Source of the DNA: a virus | Length of the DNA stretch: 42,693 nt | Direction: 5' to 3' (one strand) | IMG/VR virus record: IMGVR_UViG_3300050132_000132 | Coordinates: 1 to 42,693 of that record | Shown here: piece after piece, positions 1-7,034 of the stretch | Layout: each line of letters begins with the position of its first letter | Numbering within the stretch: the stretch's first letter is position 1 | Notes under the pieces: generated by a model | The model's database searches: none | The model's input: only the letters and a program-made list of their open reading frames with translations | Told to the model about the DNA's origin: nothing | Translations under genes and position numbers: made by a program

Positions 1-146
1 GATGTTAATTTCATATCACTAAGCGTGCGATTACCCATTTTATTACAATGGTAAACATTAAAAGCTAATTCTCTAGCGTCACTGATATTTTTAGCAGTTA
101 CTTCTATAACTCTACCGTCGAATTTAACATTATATTGTTTGTTCAT
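1..146 (-). CDS. Partial small hypothetical protein (C-terminus off the left edge)
   Basis: About 48 codons are visible, beginning MNKQYNVKFDGRVIEVTAKN; the rest lies left of the window. The start is set by a strong AAGGGGG ribosome site 7-8 bases upstream. The visible part alternates short beta-like stretches with a helix (NISDARELAFNVYH). No family is recognised. It is the most distal visible gene of the leftward operon. Confidence 0.7.
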   Translation of the reverse strand, partial: MNKQYNVKFDGRVIEVTAKNISDARELAFNVYHCNKMGNRTLSDMKLT

Positions 147-188
147 AATATAACCCCCTTAATGGTTAAATATTAGTGAATGAGCTAG

Positions 189-359
189 TTAAATTTCCCG
201 TTTAATGCCTCTGCTGACTTTAATATCAAAGTCGTACTTGTCAGAGTCTTTGATACCTGCAATTAACAGTTGTTCCATAGTCTCGCTTGTAAGGTCGAAA
301 CCGTTATCAATATGAGTCTGCTTGATGCTTATTTTGCACGTATAAGTTTTAACTTTCAT
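189..359 (-). CDS. Small hypothetical protein, 56 aa
   Basis: The 56-residue open frame begins MKVKTYTCKISIKQTHIDNG and ends GIKREI. The start is supported by AGGAGA nine bases upstream. It is soluble, with no membrane segment or cysteine motif, and its sequence looks like a small alpha/beta protein. Function unknown. It sits in line with the other small leftward genes. Confidence 0.7.
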   Translation of the reverse strand: MKVKTYTCKISIKQTHIDNGFDLTSETMEQLLIAGIKDSDKYDFDIKVSRGIKREI

Positions 360-389
360 GATGGTAGTCTCCTATAATGTGGGTAAAGG

Positions 390-905
390 TTAACGCCTAA
401 CATCTATTGATAAAAAAGGAATATTAAAAGCTTTAATCTTTTCGTGTAATTCTTCATACGCTTTATAATCGTTATCAACATTAAGCAATTGTTTTTCAAT
501 TTTTTGTAGTTCAGCTTTGCAATCTGAATATTTTGTATCAGTACCAAAGTAATAGTTATTGCCTAATGTTCCTTTGCTAGCTCTTTCCGTTATGCCGGTT
601 ATTATATCAAAGTCAAAATATTCCGTTTCACTGATATAACCACAATTTATTTGCAAAACTGTTAGATGGTAATGGTTGACGGTTTTATATACAGTTATTT
701 CATACCAGGAATATTTTTCGTTAAAGCTGACAATAAAACCCGGTAAAGCGTCACTCAATTTACTTTGAATATGTTTCCTTTGCCTAATGCTTTTACCGTT
801 CAAACTTTTCATTACAGGCGACAGCTTGTCAATAGCTTCTATCTGCAATGTGCACAGATCAATAGCAGCTGTCAATTCGGTCATATACTCTTGTTTAGTT
901 TTCAT
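390..905 (-). CDS. Hypothetical protein, 171 aa
   Basis: Soluble protein of 171 residues with helical ends (residues about 1-35 and 130-160) around a central aromatic, beta-rich segment (SWYEITVYKTVNHYHLTVLQ). It has no recognised catalytic motif. The translation start has an AAAGGAGAT ribosome site, and the surrounding string up to ATGAAA is almost identical to that of the gene at 1150-1416, which suggests a conserved translation signal or local duplication. Function unknown. Confidence 0.8.
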   Translation of the reverse strand: MKTKQEYMTELTAAIDLCTLQIEAIDKLSPVMKSLNGKSIRQRKHIQSKLSDALPGFIVSFNEKYSWYEITVYKTVNHYHLTVLQINCGYISETEYFDFDIITGITERASKGTLGNNYYFGTDTKYSDCKAELQKIEKQLLNVDNDYKAYEELHEKIKAFNIPFLSIDVRR

Positions 906-934
906 TGGTTTAATCTCCTTTAAAACAAGTTCGA

Positions 935-1078
935 TTAATTTCTTGTTTGCGTTATCGTCCGAAAATAGTTAAGATAAGAAGTATAATCTTTGTTTTCATT
1001 GTATTTAACAGGTTTAAAACCATATCCTTTCTGTTTCCAACAATAAATCAAATAAGCTTTTTCATTTTCAGTTGTCAT
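935..1078 (-). CDS. Small hypothetical protein, 47 aa
   Basis: Begins MTTENEKAYLIYCWKQKGYG and is rich in Tyr, Lys and Asn. An AAGGGGA ribosome site lies about 8 bases before the ATG. It fills the space between two larger leftward genes, which supports a real gene rather than a chance frame. No family recognised. Confidence 0.6.
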   Translation of the reverse strand: MTTENEKAYLIYCWKQKGYGFKPVKYNENKDYTSYLNYFRTITQTRN

Positions 1079-1149
1079 TGATCTATTCCCCTTTTTAACT
1101 TAGCAAGCGATTACAGTTAAGGCAACTAGCGACAGTTAACAGTTAAGGA

Positions 1150-1416
1150 TTAATATTCCGGTCCATATTCAATAGCAAATATAGGTCCAAGTGTTTTCTT
1201 TTCACAGATAACAATATTATATTGATCGTCCTCTATTACAATTTGCCGCATATCATTCGAAGTAGTAAAACCATTTTCTTTAAACCACGTGGCTATCTGT
1301 TTATCAGTTTTGAGCGTTTCAAAAACTACCTTGTCAATTTCACCGACAGTAAACCAATTGTTCCAATAATATCCGTCTTCTTTATTACCCCATGCGTCAA
1401 TAGATAATACTTTCAT
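1150..1416 (-). CDS. Hypothetical protein, 88 aa
   Basis: Begins MKVLSIDAWGNKEDGYYWNN and contains WFTVGEID, a pattern familiar from short uncharacterised phage proteins. Small alpha/beta soluble protein without a signal or membrane segment. The ribosome site is AAAGGAGAT, in the same sequence context as the gene at 390-905. Function unknown. Confidence 0.75.
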   Translation of the reverse strand: MKVLSIDAWGNKEDGYYWNNWFTVGEIDKVVFETLKTDKQIATWFKENGFTTSNDMRQIVIEDDQYNIVICEKKTLGPIFAIEYGPEY

Positions 1417-1514
1417 TGGTTTAATCTCCTTTTAATCATATTTCCTACTATCTGCTATTACGTTAACTCATGCCTACAGTTAACGTAATAACGCATAATA
1501 GCAAATGCAATCAG

Positions 1515-2036
1515 TTAACGAACCAATTTAGGACATTCACCGACGCGATGAAAAGTGTTAGCAAACTTAATTTGTTCGTCTGTGAAACGATCAATACCCA
1601 TTACTGAAATTACATGATAAAGCAATTGTGCGTTTAATCTATCGTCTGTTTTTGCTTTTAATGAACCGCACCACAAAGGCCAGCTCGCGAAATCAAGATT
1701 GGCCCCGTTCAGATTGGCCCCGTTCAGATTGGCCCCGTTCAGATCGGCCCCGGTCAGATCGGCGTCGGTCAGATCGGCCCCGTTCAGATTGGCCCTGGTC
1801 AGTTTAACCCCGGTCAGATCGGCCCCGTTCAGATCGGCGTAGGTCAGATTGGTATCGGTCAGATCGGCCCCGTTCAGATCGGCGTAGGTCAGATCGGCTT
1901 CCCGAAGATCGGCGTTCTGAAGATTGGCGTACCGAAGATCGGCTTCAGGGAAAGCATTTAATAACGATTTAATATCGTCAAATTCACCTGATACTATCAC
2001 ATTATCATTCCAGCGGTTTACGATAGTTAATAGCAT
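1515..2036 (-). CDS. Pentapeptide-repeat protein, 173 aa
   Basis: After a 31-residue N-terminal segment come about 17 tandem A(D/N)LXX pentapeptides (residues about 32-116), then a helical tail containing [18 protein letters not shown]. Pentapeptide repeats fold into a right-handed quadrilateral beta-helix; some family members mimic DNA and protect gyrase, but most phage examples have no known role. The C-terminal tail resembles the end of other phage pentapeptide proteins. The coding DNA is itself a near-perfect 15-bp tandem repeat, GC-rich for this genome, so copy number may vary easily. The ribosome site is AAGGAGAA. Family assignment is sure; function is open. Confidence 0.93.
   Translation of the reverse strand: MLLTIVNRWNDNVIVSGEFDDIKSLLNAFPEADLRYANLQNADLREADLTYADLNGADLTDTNLTYADLNGADLTGVKLTRANLNGADLTDADLTGADLNGANLNGANLNGANLDFASWPLWCGSLKAKTDDRLNAQLLYHVISVMGIDRFTDEQIKFANTFHRVGECPKLVR
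1697..1951. repeat. 15-bp tandem repeats coding the pentapeptides
   Basis: Direct repeats of the type AGATCGGCCCCGTTC, with variants CGGTC, CGTAGGTC and TTGGCC, run head to tail. Each 15-bp unit codes for one pentapeptide of the minus-strand gene. The array is markedly GC-richer than its flanks and is a likely site of slippage or recombination. Confidence 0.85.
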
Positions 2037-2054
2037 TTTAACATTCTCCTTAGG

Positions 2055-2132
2055 TTAAAGTGAGAGAAACAAAACAGCAAATATGTAAAACAACGCCGAT
2101 ATGATACAGTAACCTATTAGGGTTTTAATCAT
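2055..2132 (-). CDS. Tiny single-pass membrane peptide, 25 aa
   Basis: Reads MIKTLIGYCIISALFYIFAV then LFLSL. It is almost entirely hydrophobic, so a single membrane helix is expected. A strong AAAAGGAGT ribosome site precedes the ATG by 8 bases, and its stop lies just before the ribosome site of the pentapeptide gene. Two further micro-membrane genes in this operon (3167-3274 and 3920-4006) have the same style. Function unknown. Confidence 0.6.
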   Translation of the reverse strand: MIKTLIGYCIISALFYIFAVLFLSL

Positions 2133-2295
2133 TTTTAGTTACTCCTTTTAAGTTTAATATAAACGGGTTTAAGCATCATAGTTATGGAAGTTGGCAATCT
2201 TGTCATTTAACGATAAAAGCCCGTTAAGTTATCGCCCGTTTAATATGTTCCCATATAACGCCAACAAGTTACAGTTAGCGTTATAAAGCAAAACA

Positions 2296-2679
2296 TTAAG
2301 CTATTAAAATCGAACCATAAAGTTTATCCGTATTAAACCAATAATGCCCACATTTCTTACCGGACATATTGTAATCAGGTAAGGTATCCCATCTTGCCTT
2401 GGTAGCTGTTTTATCGTGCGTAGTTGTGTAAAGAATGCCGTCAACCTCATAACAAAATTCCATTTCATTTTGTAATTGAAAGTATAAACAATCAGCAAAA
2501 CCTCTAATGTATTCTCTTGTAGCTATTGTGGCTTTTGCTAAATCTCTGTTTAAAATTTGTTCAATATATTCCTTTGTTATTGCTTCACTTGTCATGTGAA
2601 AAATTCTAGCTTTGCTGTAAAGATCACGTAAATGCAATAATGCGCGTTTCTTCCGATTGTATTCTGTATTTGATCCCAT
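2296..2679 (-). CDS. Hypothetical protein, 127 aa
   Basis: Begins MGSNTEYNRKKRALLHLRDL, with a basic helical N-terminal half (residues 1-70) and a C-terminal part rich in Trp, Tyr and His (GKKCGHYWFNTDKLYG). The ribosome site is TAGGAGA. No family recognised. It could bind nucleic acid through the basic N-terminus, but that is only inference. Confidence 0.75.
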   Translation of the reverse strand: MGSNTEYNRKKRALLHLRDLYSKARIFHMTSEAITKEYIEQILNRDLAKATIATREYIRGFADCLYFQLQNEMEFCYEVDGILYTTTHDKTATKARWDTLPDYNMSGKKCGHYWFNTDKLYGSILIA

Positions 2680-2707
2680 GGGTTTATTCTCCTATAGTTA
2701 TCGGTTA

Positions 2708-2911
2708 TTAATCAGTAAATGGAATAGTGATAGCCGTTACCATTTCGCTTATTTCGTTATTTCTCACTCCAGAAACGGCTAATAATGCCATTTCCAACGC
2801 TATTAACTGGCCTTTGTAGTATTCAGTTCGATTACCTTCGGATGCATGTTTATAAGCAAATTTTGCCTGCTCAATCAAATACGCTATTTGTTGTTTTTTA
2901 GTTAGTTTCAT
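2708..2911 (-). CDS. Small helical hypothetical protein, 67 aa
   Basis: Begins MKLTKKQQIAYLIEQAKFAY; residues 5-50 should form two amphipathic helices. The ribosome site is AAAAGGG, about 8 bases upstream. No cysteines and no membrane segment. Function unknown. Confidence 0.7.
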   Translation of the reverse strand: MKLTKKQQIAYLIEQAKFAYKHASEGNRTEYYKGQLIALEMALLAVSGVRNNEISEMVTAITIPFTD

Positions 2912-2950
2912 GTAAAAACCCTTTTTGTGGATTTAATACCAGATAACAGT

Positions 2951-3148
2951 TTAATTTGTGCCGTATTTACCGTTTTTATAATGTGGTGTATCGTCGCCGA
3001 TGCTAAATGTAAATTTATCTTTACCAAAAACATGGTTATAATAAGCTTGATATTCTTTTATCAAAAGTTGCGTATTATCACCAGTATGGATTAATCTTTT
3101 AACCCTAATTTCCTTAGTTAAATTATCAGTAAACAATAAAGCTAACAT
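2951..3148 (-). CDS. Hypothetical protein, 65 aa
   Basis: Begins MLALLFTDNLTKEIRVKRLI and ends with a polar segment, DDTPHYKNGKYGTN. The ribosome site AAAAGGAGAA is strong. The beta-helix-beta pattern suggests a compact soluble fold. Function unknown. Confidence 0.7.
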   Translation of the reverse strand: MLALLFTDNLTKEIRVKRLIHTGDNTQLLIKEYQAYYNHVFGKDKFTFSIGDDTPHYKNGKYGTN

Positions 3149-3166
3149 TTCAATTCTCCTTTTAGA

Positions 3167-3274
3167 TTAAATGTTAGTCACAAGAAATAGGATGCTAAAA
3201 ATCCAGCCTATAGCGATTGCGAGCACGCTTACAACTCCAATGATGCAAATATCGGTTATTGTTTCAATTGTCAT
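3167..3274 (-). CDS. Tiny membrane protein, 35 aa
   Basis: Begins MTIETITDICIIGVVSVLAI; residues 8-33 form one long hydrophobic helix. Its ATG overlaps the stop of the upstream zinc-ribbon gene as ATGA, the usual sign of translational coupling, which explains its weak ribosome site. Function unknown. Confidence 0.6.
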   Translation of the reverse strand: MTIETITDICIIGVVSVLAIAIGWIFSILFLVTNI

Positions 3275-3750
3275 TTCTTTACACTCTTTTTGCGCGGATA
3301 CATTGCACAAAGTTCTTTATAAGTATAGTTTTCCGGATTTCCATCGAGGTTTTCAAAACCATAGTATTGACCTACCATTTCATATACAAAAGCTCTTTCG
3401 GATATATCTTTACTTGTGGCAAGCTCTTTATAATTTTGCATATCCGCAAAGTTTGCTATAGCTTGCCAATCTTCGCTTTCTATCCATGTTAAATCGGCAA
3501 TAACGTCACTTTCTACCGTGAAACGATAGCAAGGTAATGTAGGATATATGTTTTTATTTCCGCATACCTTACAGCGAGTTTTTAGCGTTATTTTAGCTTT
3601 GCATTCGGGACATTTAGTCAATGGTTCAGTAACATCGGGCATATCATAATCAGGTTCACGCCAGAAAATAGCCTCCCCTTTTCTATCGACAAGGAAACCG
3701 CCGTAAACAACTTTTGAAACATCGCCCATGTTATACGTGTATTTTTTCAT
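3271..3750 (-). CDS. Zinc-ribbon hypothetical protein, 159 aa
   Basis: Contains a clear zinc ribbon in the middle, CPEC then CKVC separated by nine residues (residues about 47-63), flanked by an N-terminal beta segment and a helical acidic C-terminus (TWIESEDWQAIANFADMQNY). It ends in a basic tail, RKKSVKK. AAAGGAAA precedes the chosen ATG. Zinc ribbons of this kind bind nucleic acid or protein partners; the partner is unknown. It is coupled to the tiny membrane gene downstream. Confidence 0.8.
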   Translation of the reverse strand: MKKYTYNMGDVSKVVYGGFLVDRKGEAIFWREPDYDMPDVTEPLTKCPECKAKITLKTRCKVCGNKNIYPTLPCYRFTVESDVIADLTWIESEDWQAIANFADMQNYKELATSKDISERAFVYEMVGQYYGFENLDGNPENYTYKELCAMYPRKKSVKK

Positions 3751-3762
3751 TTTGTATTTCCT

Positions 3763-3909
3763 TTAGAGTGTATTTAATTCCCTGTTAGCCGTTTCAATAT
3801 CAACTGTGTTAGCATCGCCGAAAAACACAAAATAAGCAAGTTCACAATCGTGCTCATCTAATCCAGTGATATTTGCAATTTCAATTAGCAGCTCATTTTT
3901 AGTGTACAC
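3763..3909 (-). CDS. Small hypothetical protein, 48 aa, GTG start
   Basis: Starts at GTG with AAAGGAG seven bases upstream and reads MYTKNELLIEIANITGLDEH, ending RELNTL. Acidic and helical. The stop overlaps the ribosome-site region of the zinc-ribbon gene that follows. No family recognised. Confidence 0.6.
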   Translation of the reverse strand: MYTKNELLIEIANITGLDEHDCELAYFVFFGDANTVDIETANRELNTL

Positions 3910-3919
3910 GTTGGCTCCT

Positions 3920-4006
3920 TTAATTGAATATCGACAGATTAGAAATAAGTGAGATTACCAGTAAAGTCATTAGCGTATAAAAGATGTAATCGGATTTATT
4001 AGACAT
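3920..4006 (-). CDS. Tiny membrane peptide, 28 aa
   Basis: Begins MSNKSDYIFYTLMTLLVISL; residues 9-25 form a hydrophobic helix. The ATG lies inside the end of the preceding gene and has GAAAGGTG as ribosome site. It is the third micro-membrane protein of this operon. Function unknown. Confidence 0.55.
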   Translation of the reverse strand: MSNKSDYIFYTLMTLLVISLISNLSIFN

Positions 4007-4181
4007 TGGTTTCACCTTTCTTGATTATAGCTATTGCCTTATATAATCCGTCAAGCTCATTAAACGGAAACAAGACAATAATATTTGCAAGGTTTACGCT
4101 ATCGATATGTTCTATGCCATTTGCCATTAATGTTAAAACCATATCATTTGTGCTAAGATGGATACCATTTTTTCTAGACAT
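3999..4181 (-). CDS. First gene of leftward operon, 60 aa hypothetical
   Basis: Reads MSRKNGIHLSTNDMVLTLMA and continues with an alpha/beta pattern. A GTG nine bases further upstream is open too, but the ATG is preferred because AGAGGTG lies 8 bases before it. The gene is promoter-proximal, 45-75 bases downstream of the TTGCTG/TATATA promoter. Function unknown. Confidence 0.65.
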   Translation of the reverse strand: MSRKNGIHLSTNDMVLTLMANGIEHIDSVNLANIIVLFPFNELDGLYKAIAIIKKGETNV

Positions 4182-4226
4182 TAAAATCACCTCTTAAAGT
4201 TATTTAGCATCAAAACCATAACTATT

Positions 4227-4255
4227 TATATACAGGATTGCATTTACAACAGCAA
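4227..4255 (-). promoter_or_regulatory. Leftward sigma70-like promoter
   Basis: On the minus strand, TTGCTG (4255-4250) and TATATA (4232-4227) are separated by exactly 17 bases. This is placed correctly to drive the whole leftward operon starting at 4181. No competing leftward promoter of similar quality was seen nearby. Confidence 0.5.
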
Positions 4256-4540
4256 GCATTTATTTTGACATTTTTAAAATATTTCAAAATTTTTATTTTA
4301 TCAAACATACAACTTTCAATATGTTTGAATGACGGCAAACCGGAAGCTGCTCAGCCCGCTTTGTCCCGCTCATGTTTTGCTATTATATAACGCGTTACAA
4401 TTATCATGCCAAACGTCGTCATTTAGCATAAATTTACTCATTCTTTACACATTTAATAGATATAGGCATTTCAAATAGCTAATTATCACAATTTGACAGC
4501 ATCTTCGATTTAAGCCGTCTAAAATCACTTGTCAACAGGT

Positions 4541-4603
4541 TTATCAACAAATAGCAATTAGCTTTATTATTTACATATTTAACTTAGTTTTAGCTGTTGA
4601 TAA
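4541..4603. repeat. Inverted pair of DnaA-box-like sites
   Basis: TTATCAACA occurs at 4541-4549 and, inverted, at 4595-4603. Each differs by one base from the classic DnaA box TTATCCACA. A nearby GTCAACAGG is a weaker relative. The spacing and opposed orientation suit a host initiator or a phage repressor. Confidence 0.35.
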
Positions 4604-4909
4604 CTCATTTACATTACACAGGTCAAGGCCGCTATGAGCACTAACAAGGTAAACCGATTTAAACGGCAAATTTGGAGCTTATACGATATAATACAGTAAA
4701 TCATATGTATTACTTTTACATGCTCATTTTAGCGGTATTTATTGCCTAATATTTAAGCATAAATTGTTTATAGCTTTACTTGTTTATTGTACAATACAAG
4801 TTTAATAGACTACTTTGTTTACAAGTTTACTATGCAATTAATTGAAGCATTGCAAAGCTCACAAGTAAAGTTTATCGATGTAACTCCAGACCGACAAACA
4901 TATTGATTG

Positions 4910-5031
4910 TTGAATATAGTGAATTATCTATATGTGGGGAAGTGAATATACTAAATCTTGAATATAGCAGAAAGTGCATATAGCAGAACAACTATATACT
5001 AGAAACTACATATATAGAAACTTGAATATAA
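4910..5031 (+). repeat. TTGAATATAG iteron-like repeats
   Basis: TTGAATATAG is found at 4910-4919 and 4958-4967, TTGAATATAA at 5022-5031, with relatives GTGAATATAC (4942-4951) and GTGCATATAG (4974-4983). That makes five same-strand copies in about 120 bases, spaced irregularly. Clustering suggests protein binding sites. Confidence 0.5.
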
Positions 5032-5142
5032 TCGGTGCGTCGTCTCGCTCATCGTCAAGGCCAGGACGTTTACCCGGTCGAGACGCTAGCGCCGTCTCAA
5101 GGGCAAATATGAGCGATAGATTGACGGATATTTGAGGGAAGC

Positions 5143-5301
5143 ATGACCGGCAGAACGTCAATCGTTGACGGTCGAAATCTCAAGGCAACTCCAGTGCAAT
5201 CGCTAGCATCGTCGTTAGCATCGTCGTTAGCATCGCAATTAATGCAAACCATCCGGCGTTTCTATTCTCCAGACCGATGCAATCTACACATGATCTACTA
5301 G
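5143..5301 (+). CDS. Doubtful 52-aa ORF with LASS repeats
   Basis: An open frame reads MTGRTSIVDGRNLKATPVQS, then three four-residue repeats (LASS, LASS, LASQ) coded by 12-bp DNA repeats, and ends RCNLHMIY. GAGGG lies four bases before the ATG. It falls in a GC-rich island whose composition differs from the flanks. It may be a real small gene or simply an iteron array that happens to stay open. No family recognised. Confidence 0.25.
   Translation: MTGRTSIVDGRNLKATPVQSLASSLASSLASQLMQTIRRFYSPDRCNLHMIY
5209..5246 (+). repeat. 12-bp tandem iterons
   Basis: Three units of about 12 bp with core TTAGCATCGTCG (first copy CTAGCATCGTCG, last truncated to TTAGCATCG) lie head to tail. Arrays like this are typical initiator or partition-protein binding sites. 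They also fit within an open frame, so a coding explanation is possible. Confidence 0.6.
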
Positions 5302-5475
5302 CATCAATTCATACAGCCAAACTATGCCGGATAACATTAATGCACGAATATACCATTACAAGTTTACAGATTAACATATATCCAATGTGTACCTTTACTT
5401 ATTTATTACCGTTAATAATTTATAACTACCTGAATTTATTAGAGTCGATTATATAATTCTATTAAATTAAATGAT

Positions 5476-6549
5476 GCAACTATTTAGTTTCATTGATATA
5501 ATCCCGCCAACCACATTATATTGATTGATTATCACATGCTAACATTGCTTATTACACATGTGTATCAACTAACAATCTAATCCTTTCCAGTACTTACAAC
5601 AAGACTATTCTAGTCCTATTCTCCATCTATTTAGTATTGCTACGTTTAATCAGCCAAACGATATAAGAGTACACATATATAAAGCCGCATGTCTATCTAA
5701 GTATGTGATAATACTGGAGTGCTTTGTATATCGTTGCATCATTACAGGATACAACTATTTAGAGTTGCGAGACTTTCCACTATATCGTCATTTTAAGACA
5801 CATTAACTTACGATAAGAAAGTTAATTACAGGTCAGCAGTACCTAACATCCATACCCACATTGTAACAATTTTACCTACTTAGATAATGAGATCATTCTT
5901 GTCTTGTTGCAACTATTTAGTATTGTTAGCTTCTTTACTAGACAAGTCTAAGTGCTCGGTTTGATTGATCTTATCGCTAACATACTAGAATTGTTGCATT
6001 GCAGCCAACTGAGCAATATTCCGCCATTTAACGTAGTTGTGCCAAGCATGGCACATGTGAGCCATCTGTGACACACTTAGACTATGTAATCATTTCGCAT
6101 ACTTAGCTCACATGATAGCGATAACCTTTCGGTATCATTGCGCTTTGTGTCGTTTTAGTGTGCCAAACGCGCTAAGTACCTGATATTGCGTAGGCGTGTA
6201 ATTGGTAATACCAATTTTATTCAATGATACCGGGGGAGTAGGAAAATGTGTCAGAAGGTCAGACCTCAAGACCGTTCGAGCTCCCTCACACGCGCGAGTC
6301 CACTTTTGAACGCAATCCATCCATATATGCGAATATATGCATGTCTAGTAAGCCTGAATTTCAACTATCTAGTATCACAGGTCTTTTCACAATTAATGCT
6401 TACAAGTAGTTGATTTAACTACAGAACGGTATCTGAATAGGCGGTCTTTAGATACCAAGTAGCTAGTTTATCGAATGTAATTTAGCTAGCCTATCATATA
6501 CCTTTTTTTTCTTGAGATATGCTTTCTGGCATCTAACTAGAATCATTGA
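5476..6549. repeat. Dispersed palindromic repeat family, core ACTATTTAGT
   Basis: The palindrome ACTA-TT-TAGT and close variants recur: GCAACTATTTAGT (5476-5488), CATCTATTTAGTATTG (5624-5639), GACTA-TTC-TAGTC (5602-5614), CAACTATTTAGAGTTG (5752-5767), GCAACTATTTAGTATTG (5909-5925), CAACTATCTAGTATCAC (6362-6378) and CATCTAACTAGAATC (6530-6544). The copies share a left flank GCAA or CATC and lie 40-440 bases apart. Each is a short dyad suited to a dimeric DNA-binding protein. Confidence 0.55.
6131..6231. repeat. 10-bp perfect inverted repeat enclosing a hairpin
   Basis: GGTATCATTG (6131-6140) is matched by its exact reverse complement at 6222-6231. Between them lies AATTGGT-AAT-ACCAATT (6200-6216), a tight 7-bp hairpin. 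The block is GC-richer than its surroundings. It could be a folded RNA, a nicking or resolution site, or an operator. Confidence 0.5.
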
Positions 6550-6680
6550 TGTAATTTTAAAAAACGATGATGGCGATGCTTAAACGGGTGGAGAACTTTA
6601 ACCAGCCGTATATCAATATATCATTTCAAGTTTTAATATATTTCTATACGAATATGTTACGAAAATTTGGGTCGCCTAGG

Positions 6681-6725
6681 GATTATCTTTATTATATATT
6701 ATATTATTATATTATATTATTTAAA
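6681..6725. other. A/T-rich tract, possible DNA unwinding element
   Basis: After GGGATTATC comes a run of about 40 bases made only of A and T with irregular TTATAT/ATTAT units. Such tracts melt easily and accompany replication origins, but they also arise by slippage. Confidence 0.4.
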
Positions 6726-6933
6726 AACAGACATTTAGAAAATTTCCGTATCTCAAGTGTTCTATCTCGTGTCTAAGAAAACTATGCTTACATGCCTAGT
6801 TATAAGCACATACAAGCTCGGAGCAATCATCGAGTATCATCGTATGCTGGCATTTGGTTATTACGATAACAATTCTAAATATTTGGAGAAGAGGTCACTA
6901 ATGTAATAATTGTGGGCATATACGAAATAAATC

Positions 6934-6962
6934 TTGACATATCTTAAACCGACTGATAAGGT
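6934..6962 (+). promoter_or_regulatory. Rightward promoter of the early operon
   Basis: TTGACA (6934-6939), 17-base spacer, then TAAGGT (6957-6962) preceded by TGA, giving an extended -10 TGATAAGGT. It lies about 70 bases before the first rightward gene. Similar TGATA-type -10 elements recur before later gene blocks. Confidence 0.6.
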
Positions 6963-7034
6963 GTGCCAACGCTGAAAGTTGGTAACATTAATACATATTA
7001 AAATTTTGATTGTGAATTAAAGGAGACTGAAACA

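Larger units (their letters stand above)
4256..7034. other. Large repeat-rich non-coding region between divergent operons
   Basis: These 2.8 kb contain stop codons in all frames at high density and no recognisable gene; only three low-quality short frames occur (5143-5301 plus, 6135-6320 minus, 6567-6776 plus). The region holds several families of short repeats, two GC-rich islands (about 5031-5300 and 6130-6320) in AT-rich flanks, inverted repeats and a pure A/T tract at 6681-6725. Its place between divergent operons fits a replication origin or regulatory centre, as in many phages. Which of these it is cannot be decided by reading alone. Confidence 0.6.

Noticed and set aside
1697-1951. CRISPR-like array of short repeats
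   Set aside because: Units are contiguous 15-bp codon repeats without spacers and code for a pentapeptide-repeat protein.
2145-2290. Possible 23-codon minus-strand ORF between 2132 and 2296
   Set aside because: No ribos site, and it overlaps the ribosome site of the tiny membrane gene; direct repeat GCCCGTTTAA/GCCCGTTAAG noted but without clear meaning.
4634-4699. 21-codon ORF MSTNKVNRFKRQIWSLYDII with AAGG in front
   Set aside because: Too short and isolated from any operon; no further support.
6135-6320. 61-codon minus-strand ORF in a GC-rich patch
   Set aside because: No ribosome site was seen, and the frame coincides with an inverted repeat and hairpin that better explain the sequence; protein shows no family pattern.
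6567-6776. 69-codon plus-strand ORF in the non-coding region
   Set aside because: Composition follows the A/T tract (Tyr/Ile runs), no ribosome site, no recognisable motif.
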